64,000 nt of DNA from JBBQNR01 sp963774075 (GTDB taxonomy: Bacteria; Actinomycetota; Thermoleophilia; Solirubrobacterales; JBBDJG01), in NCBI GenBank assembly GCA_963774075.1, contig CAVZDP010000002.1:558001-622000 (forward strand), in the 5' to 3' direction. The notes under the pieces are model-generated. The model did not search any database. It worked only from the letters and a program-made list of their open reading frames with translations, and was not told where the DNA came from. A program made the translations under genes and the position numbers. The stretch's first letter is position 1; each line of letters begins with the position of its first letter. This document shows, piece after piece, positions 59,812 through 64,000 of the stretch.

Positions 59812-61368
59812 CTAAACGGGCGTGATCGCGTTCCGACGGCTCGCGAAATCCCGGTTTTTCCCCTCGTAGAGCGAAAACCTGGTCACGAGCTCGCGCCGGA
59901 GCGAGTCCGGCTCGATCACCGCGTCCACCACCAGCTCGGAGGCCAGGTGCAGGATGTCGATGTCCTCGGCGTACTCGGTTCGCTTGCGCTCCACGAAAGC
60001 CGTCCTCTCCTGGGGATCTTCGATCGCCTGGATCTGGTTGTAGAAGACGGCGTTGATCGCCGCCTCGGGACCCATGACCGCGATCTGCGCGGTCGGAAGC
60101 GCAAGGCAGCAGTCCGGCTCGAAGGCCGGCCCCGCCATTGCGTAAAGGCCGGCTCCGTAGCACTTGCGGACCACGACCGAGATCTTGGGCACCGTCGCCT
60201 CGGAGACGGCGGAGATCATCTTCGCGCCCGAGCGGATGATGCCCTCCCTCTCGACCTTGGACCCGATCATGAAGCCGGGCACGTCGGCCAGGAAGAGGAG
60301 CGGCACGTTGAACGCGTTGCAGGTCCAGATGAATCGCGCGGCCTTGTCCGACGAGTCGACGAACAGCACGCCACCCTTGGTCTTCGGCTGGTTTGCGACG
60401 ATGCCCACGACGCGGCCGTCGAGACGCGCGTAGCCGACGATCAGCTCGCGCGCCCAACGCGCCTGGACCTCGAGCCATGACCCCTCGTCCACGAGGGACT
60501 CGATCAGCTCGAGCATGTCGAAGGGCTTGTTCTGATCGGCGGGGACGATCTCGCCGATTCCCCGCACGCCGACGGCCGGTTGGGCCGGCGGCGCCGGAGG
60601 TGGCTGCTCCCGCCAGTTCGACGGAAAGTACGAGAGGTATCGCCTGGCGAGGTCGATCCCCTCTTCGTCGGAGGAGACGAGGAAGTGTCCGCAGCCCGAG
60701 ACCGACGTGTGCATCTTGGCGCCGCCCATCTCCTCGAGCGTCACCTTCTCGCCGATCACCACCTCGGCCATGCGCGGGGAGCCGAGGTACATCGAGGCGT
60801 TGCCGTCCCGCATGATCACGACGTCGCAGAAGGCGGGAATGTAGGCGCCGCCCGCCGCGGAGGGGCCGAACAGCACGCAGACTTGCGGCACCGCGCCCGA
60901 GAGCCTCACCTCGTTGTAGAAGATCCGGCCCGCGCCGCGGCGGCCGGGGAACATCTGGACCTGGTCGGTGATGCGCGCGCCGGCGGAATCCACCAGATAG
61001 ATCATGGGCACGCGGTGCTCGAGCGCCTGCTCCTGGATGCGAAGGATCTTCTCCACGGTCTTCGGCCCCCAGGAGCCGGCCTTGACCGTGGGGTCGTTGG
61101 CCATCAGCGCCACCCTGCGCCCGCCCACCAGCGCCATTCCCGTGACCACTCCGTCGGCGCCGAGGCCGTCGGCGTCCCAGTTGGCGAGCAGCGCCTCCTC
61201 AGCGAAGGATTCGCTGTCGACCAGCCTCTCCACCCTCTCCCGGGCGGGGATCTTTCCCTGCTCGGGAAGGCGGTCGCGGTACTTCTCGGGACCCCCCGCG
61301 AGCGCGCGCTCGAGCGCGTCCTCGAGTCGAGTCGAAGTCCCGGATGTGTCGGTCGGCTTACCGCTCAA
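59812..61368 (-). CDS. acyl-CoA carboxylase, carboxyltransferase (beta) subunit
   Basis: A 518-residue carboxyltransferase with the two crotonase-like halves of the propionyl-/methylcrotonyl-CoA carboxylase beta family. Oxyanion glycines are in IYLVDSAGARITDQVQMF, GPSAAGGAYIPAFCDVV and the second half KCYGAGLYAMAGPAFEPD. It transfers CO2 from carboxybiotin to an acyl-CoA. MCC-like motifs and the HMG-CoA lyase nearby favour leucine breakdown, but this is inference. The TTG start at 61368 overlaps the upstream stop by 4 bp (TTGA). No alpha/biotin subunit is in the window. Confidence 0.9.
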   Translation of the reverse strand: MSGKPTDTSGTSTRLEDALERALAGGPEKYRDRLPEQGKIPARERVERLVDSESFAEEALLANWDADGLGADGVVTGMALVGGRRVALMANDPTVKAGSWGPKTVEKILRIQEQALEHRVPMIYLVDSAGARITDQVQMFPGRRGAGRIFYNEVRLSGAVPQVCVLFGPSAAGGAYIPAFCDVVIMRDGNASMYLGSPRMAEVVIGEKVTLEEMGGAKMHTSVSGCGHFLVSSDEEGIDLARRYLSYFPSNWREQPPPAPPAQPAVGVRGIGEIVPADQNKPFDMLELIESLVDEGSWLEVQARWARELIVGYARLDGRVVGIVANQPKTKGGVLFVDSSDKAARFIWTCNAFNVPLLFLADVPGFMIGSKVEREGIIRSGAKMISAVSEATVPKISVVVRKCYGAGLYAMAGPAFEPDCCLALPTAQIAVMGPEAAINAVFYNQIQAIEDPQERTAFVERKRTEYAEDIDILHLASELVVDAVIEPDSLRRELVTRFSLYEGKNRDFASRRNAITPV

Positions 61369-62258
61369 TCGCTGGCGTGCTGGCGGTCCATCGGTATCGG
61401 AGCGTCGCCGGAGTAATCGTAGAAGCCCCGGCCCGACTTGCGCCCGAGATACCCGGCCGCCACGAGCTTCCGCAGCGTCGGAGGCGGAGCAAAACGACGC
61501 TCGCGGTACTCCTCGAACATGATCTCCCCGACCGAGTGACTCGTGTCGAGGCCGACGAAGTCGAGCAGCTCGAAGGGACCCATCGGATGGTTGGCGCCCC
61601 CCTTCATCGCCGTGTCGATCTGCTCGATCGTCCCGAAGCCCTCCTCGTAGGCCCGGATCGCGTCCAGTAGGAACGGGATCAGGAGGCGGTTGACGATGAA
61701 GCCGGTCTTGTCGCGCGCGTGCACGACCGTCTTGCGCAGGCTCTTCCCGAACTCGATCCCCGTGGAGAGGGTGTCGGCGGAGGTGGTGATCGCCTCCACG
61801 ACCTCCAGGAGCGGCATGACCTGAGCGGGATTGAAGAAGTGTAGGCCGAGGAAGAGCTGCGGGCGCTGCGTCACGGCCGCCTGGTTGACGACGCCGAGGG
61901 AAGACGTGTTGGTCGCGAAAAGCGCTCCGTTCTTCACGATCCCGTCGAGCTCGCGCCACATCTCGAGCTTCAAGCCGAGGTCCTCGGTGATCGCCTCGAT
62001 CACCAGATCGCAGTCGGCGTAGTCCGCGTAGGCGAGCGTGCCGTGGATTCTCCCCAGCACCTCGTCGGCCTGGGACTGCTCCATCTTCTGCTTCTCCACC
62101 GCCCGGCCTAGCTGCTTCTTGATCTTGGCCAGACCGGCGTCGAGCTTCTCCTGCGTCACTTCCCGCACGACCACCTCGTAGCCGGCCTGCGCGCAGACCT
62201 GGGTGATGCCGTGTCCCATCAGGCCGCAACCGACCACGCCAACCTTCTTGATGTCCAT
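61365..62258 (-). CDS. 3-hydroxybutyryl-CoA dehydrogenase
   Basis: A 297-residue enzyme of standard length. The NAD loop is VGVVGCGLMGHGITQV. The catalytic His/Glu region is LGLHFFNPAQVMPLLEVVEA, and the 3HCDH domain follows with FIVNRLLIPFLLDAIRAYEE and ANHPMGPFELLDFVGLDTS. It oxidises 3-hydroxyacyl-CoA with NAD. TCAGGAGGCT before the ATG is a strong ribosome-binding site. It heads a two-gene unit with the carboxylase subunit and is divergent from an enoyl-CoA hydratase gene. Confidence 0.94.
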   Translation of the reverse strand: MDIKKVGVVGCGLMGHGITQVCAQAGYEVVVREVTQEKLDAGLAKIKKQLGRAVEKQKMEQSQADEVLGRIHGTLAYADYADCDLVIEAITEDLGLKLEMWRELDGIVKNGALFATNTSSLGVVNQAAVTQRPQLFLGLHFFNPAQVMPLLEVVEAITTSADTLSTGIEFGKSLRKTVVHARDKTGFIVNRLLIPFLLDAIRAYEEGFGTIEQIDTAMKGGANHPMGPFELLDFVGLDTSHSVGEIMFEEYRERRFAPPPTLRKLVAAGYLGRKSGRGFYDYSGDAPIPMDRQHASD

Positions 62259-62368
62259 GTAGCCTCCTGAAGACGCTTGCGGGTGGAGCGTATAGAAGGG
62301 CGTATGGAAGGGTCCGAGGCCGCGGCCGTTCCGGCCGCCGCCCTCGCCGAACAGAAGGGAGCTGGACG

Positions 62369-63178
62369 ATGAGCGAGCTGGTCAGCGTCGAGGACGACGG
62401 CAGGATCCGTCACGTGATCCTGGACAGGCCGGAGAAGCGCAACGCCATCAACAACGAGATGGTCGCCGCGCTGCGCGACACCGTCAGAGAGGCCGGCGAC
62501 GACGGCGAGGTTCATTGCGTGATCGTGCGCGGGGCCGGCCCCTGCTTCAGCGCGGGGGTTGACGTGTTCGAGCTCGGAGCGCTCGGGCACCAGACAGATT
62601 CACTGCGCCCGTTCCGCCGCCTCTGCCTGGAGATCGTGAACCAGCTCGAGGAGATGGCGAAGCCCACGATCGCCCAGATACACGGCCCATGCCTCGGCCT
62701 CGGCGCTGAGATCGCGGTCGCCTGCGACATGCGCGTCATGGCCGAGGACGCGAAATTCGGCCTTCCCGAGGTCAAGCTCGGCCTGATTCCGGACGTGGGC
62801 GGCTCGACGCGCCTCCCGGCGCTCGTCGGCCTCGGCCGCGCGAAGGAGCTGATCATGACCGGCCGCACGATCGACGCCGCCGAGTGCCACAGGATCGGGC
62901 TCGCGAACCGGCTGGCGACCGTGGACGGCGTGGCGACGGAGACGCAGGAGCTCGCTGACGAGCTGCTGGCCGCAGCCCCCCTGGCGGTCGGGCACTCGAA
63001 GCAGGTCCTGAACGGCGTCGCTCGCCCGACCGTGGCCGCGAGCCTCGAGCTCGAGGGCGCGATTCAGCAGACGCTCGTGGCTACCGAGGACTTCCGCGAA
63101 GCCGGCTCCGCCTTCGTGGAGAAACGCGAGCCCCGCTGGACCGGCGCAACCCCCGGCCGCGAAGCGTCGCCCGCCTAA
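62369..63178 (+). CDS. enoyl-CoA hydratase/isomerase family protein
   Basis: A 269-residue crotonase-fold protein. Oxyanion segment FSAGVDVFELGALGHQ. The region GPCLGLGAEIAVACDMRVMA keeps one glutamate, and FGLPEVKLGLIPDVGGSTRL the second, so hydratase activity is plausible. GAAGGGAGCT before the ATG is the ribosome-binding site. It is divergent from the dehydrogenase-carboxylase unit and close to a SnoaL-like gene 17 bp downstream. Confidence 0.92.
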   Translation: MSELVSVEDDGRIRHVILDRPEKRNAINNEMVAALRDTVREAGDDGEVHCVIVRGAGPCFSAGVDVFELGALGHQTDSLRPFRRLCLEIVNQLEEMAKPTIAQIHGPCLGLGAEIAVACDMRVMAEDAKFGLPEVKLGLIPDVGGSTRLPALVGLGRAKELIMTGRTIDAAECHRIGLANRLATVDGVATETQELADELLAAAPLAVGHSKQVLNGVARPTVAASLELEGAIQQTLVATEDFREAGSAFVEKREPRWTGATPGREASPA

Positions 63179-63195
63179 GCCCACCGCGCGGCACG

Positions 63196-63597
63196 ATGGC
63201 CGACGACGCCGGGAAACTGCGCGAGATGTACGAGGCCTTCAACCGCGGCGACATCGCCGCGGCGCTCGCGGGCATCAATGAGCAGTTCGAGGCGATTCCG
63301 CCCTCCTCGGTCGGGAAGGAGAGCCGCTACCTCGGGCACAACGGCGTCGTGCGCTTCTTCGTCATGCTGCTCGAACCCTGGGAGGAATCGCAGTTCGAGC
63401 TTCGCGAGCTCCTGGCATCGGGTGACAACATCCTGGCGGAGGTCCACCAGCGCGCGCGCGACCGCGAGACAGGAGCGCCGTTCGAGCAGGACATGTTCCA
63501 CCTCTGGACGATGCAGGACGGGAAGGCGGTCCGGATGCGCGTCTTCGACGACAGGGAAGGAGCGCTCGCGGCGCTCGAGTCGCAGCGCGCGAGCTAG
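63196..63597 (+). CDS. SnoaL-like (NTF2 superfamily) domain protein
   Basis: A 133-residue single-domain protein: KLREMYEAFNRGDIAAALAG, YLGHNGVVRFFVMLLEPWEE, FELRELLASGDNILAEVHQR and a closing WTMQDGKAVRMRVFDDREGA. The ligand is unknown. It is very probably co-transcribed with the hydratase 17 bp upstream. Its stop overlaps that of the convergent lyase gene by 4 bp. Confidence 0.87.
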   Translation: MADDAGKLREMYEAFNRGDIAAALAGINEQFEAIPPSSVGKESRYLGHNGVVRFFVMLLEPWEESQFELRELLASGDNILAEVHQRARDRETGAPFEQDMFHLWTMQDGKAVRMRVFDDREGALAALESQRAS

Positions 63598-64000
63598 CGG
63601 CGCCAGTCCACTGGCCCTGCGCTCAGCAGGTGCCCGGTCAGCGCCCGGCCCAGCACTTCCTGCGCCCGGCGTGCGCACGCGAGCAGGCGCTCCAGCTCGA
63701 TTCCGGTCTCCACTCCCATCTCGTGCAGCATCGAGACGAGATCCTCCGTTGCGATGTTCCCGGTGGCGCCCGCCGGCACCGGGCAGCCGCCAAGCTCTCC
63801 GAACGAGCTTTCGAACGAATCCACGCCCGCCTCCATGGCCGCCAGCACATTGGCGAGCCCCTGCCCGCGCGTGTTGTGGAAGTGGGCGGTGAGCTCGACC
63901 TCGGCGAGCTCCTGGCGGGCGCGCTCGAAGAAGGCGCGGACCTGGAGCGGATTCGCCATCCCGGTCGTGTCCCCGAACGCGACCTCCTGGCAGCCGGCAT
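63594..64000 (-). CDS. hydroxymethylglutaryl-CoA lyase-like protein (5' end outside window)
   Basis: The open frame runs past the right edge; 135 C-terminal residues are visible. VAFGDTTGMANPLQV, LTAHFHNTRGQGLANVLAAM (metal-ligand HxH) and SFGELGGCPVPAGATGNIAT (the catalytic-cysteine loop GGCPxxxGATGN) are diagnostic of HMG-CoA lyase. It splits HMG-CoA to acetyl-CoA and acetoacetate in leucine breakdown, which fits the carboxylase nearby. The start is missing. Confidence 0.92.
   Translation of the reverse strand, partial: AGCQEVAFGDTTGMANPLQVRAFFERARQELAEVELTAHFHNTRGQGLANVLAAMEAGVDSFESSFGELGGCPVPAGATGNIATEDLVSMLHEMGVETGIELERLLACARRAQEVLGRALTGHLLSAGPVDWRR

Overview
The window is a G+C-rich bacterial chromosome segment with dense, bidirectional gene packing. 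Its content points to an actinobacterium, most plausibly of class Thermoleophilia (inference from gene style; no rRNA or marker gene is present to fix it). Supporting signs are a class E-type sortase next to an LAKTG-anchored protein, a CtaC-CtaD-CtaA-CtaB oxidase cluster with tiny actinobacterial-style subunits, many SnoaL/NTF2 and SCP2 proteins, secreted proteins with basic beta-rich C-terminal tails, and many start codons 6-9 nt behind a TANNNT hexamer with no Shine-Dalgarno sequence.

Layout. 1-6.4 kb: the end of a flavin monooxygenase fused to an SCP2 domain, DUF1015 and MgtC genes, tRNA-Pro, a decayed AbiEi-like gene, GFA and SDR enzymes, two small proteins and tRNA-Arg. 6.5-7.8 kb: an IS3-family element with a broken orfB. 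7.85-11.5 kb: envelope proteins (propeller protein, pentapeptide-repeat membrane protein, beta-lactamase-like lipoprotein, coiled-coil lipoprotein). 11.6-15.7 kb: accessory and decaying genes (four SnoaL genes, two of them broken, an alpha/beta hydrolase, DUF2442 with a DUF4160 remnant). 15.6-24.7 kb: sulfotransferase, two near-identical tandem genes for secreted nine-repeat proteins (one frameshifted), a PhoD-like phosphatase and a double-rhodanese sulfurtransferase. 24.8-33.5 kb: a fatty-acid/CoA block (thiolase, class IV aminotransferase, frameshifted acyl-CoA dehydrogenase, enoyl-CoA hydratase, cupin, 3-hydroxyacyl-CoA dehydrogenase, thioesterase, aldehyde dehydrogenase). 33.6-40.2 kb: a pseudopilin-like fusion, methyltransferase, frameshifted PD40 propeller, MBL and PHP hydrolases, thioredoxin reductase. 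40.3-45.3 kb: a four-gene minus-strand unit (SCP2-SCP2-R2lox oxidase, sulfotransferase, PAP2, YbhN-like membrane protein). 46-52 kb: enoyl-CoA hydratase and the aa3-type oxidase and heme A cluster. 52-64 kb: CBS protein, tRNA-Leu, M28 peptidase, sortase and its substrate, acyl-CoA synthetase, SDR, APH-like kinase, acyl-CoA carboxylase with 3-hydroxybutyryl-CoA dehydrogenase, enoyl-CoA hydratase and the end of an HMG-CoA lyase-like gene.

How the genes work together. The metabolic theme is aerobic breakdown of acyl-CoA and probably branched-chain substrates feeding an aa3 oxidase. The most unusual content is the 40.3-45.3 kb unit, which looks like an undescribed lipid-modification pathway built around an R2lox-type metal oxidase carrying two lipid-binding domains, and the tandem mosaic repeat proteins at 17-21.6 kb. 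Six genes are broken by indels of one or a few bases, so either assembly error or real decay has to be considered throughout.
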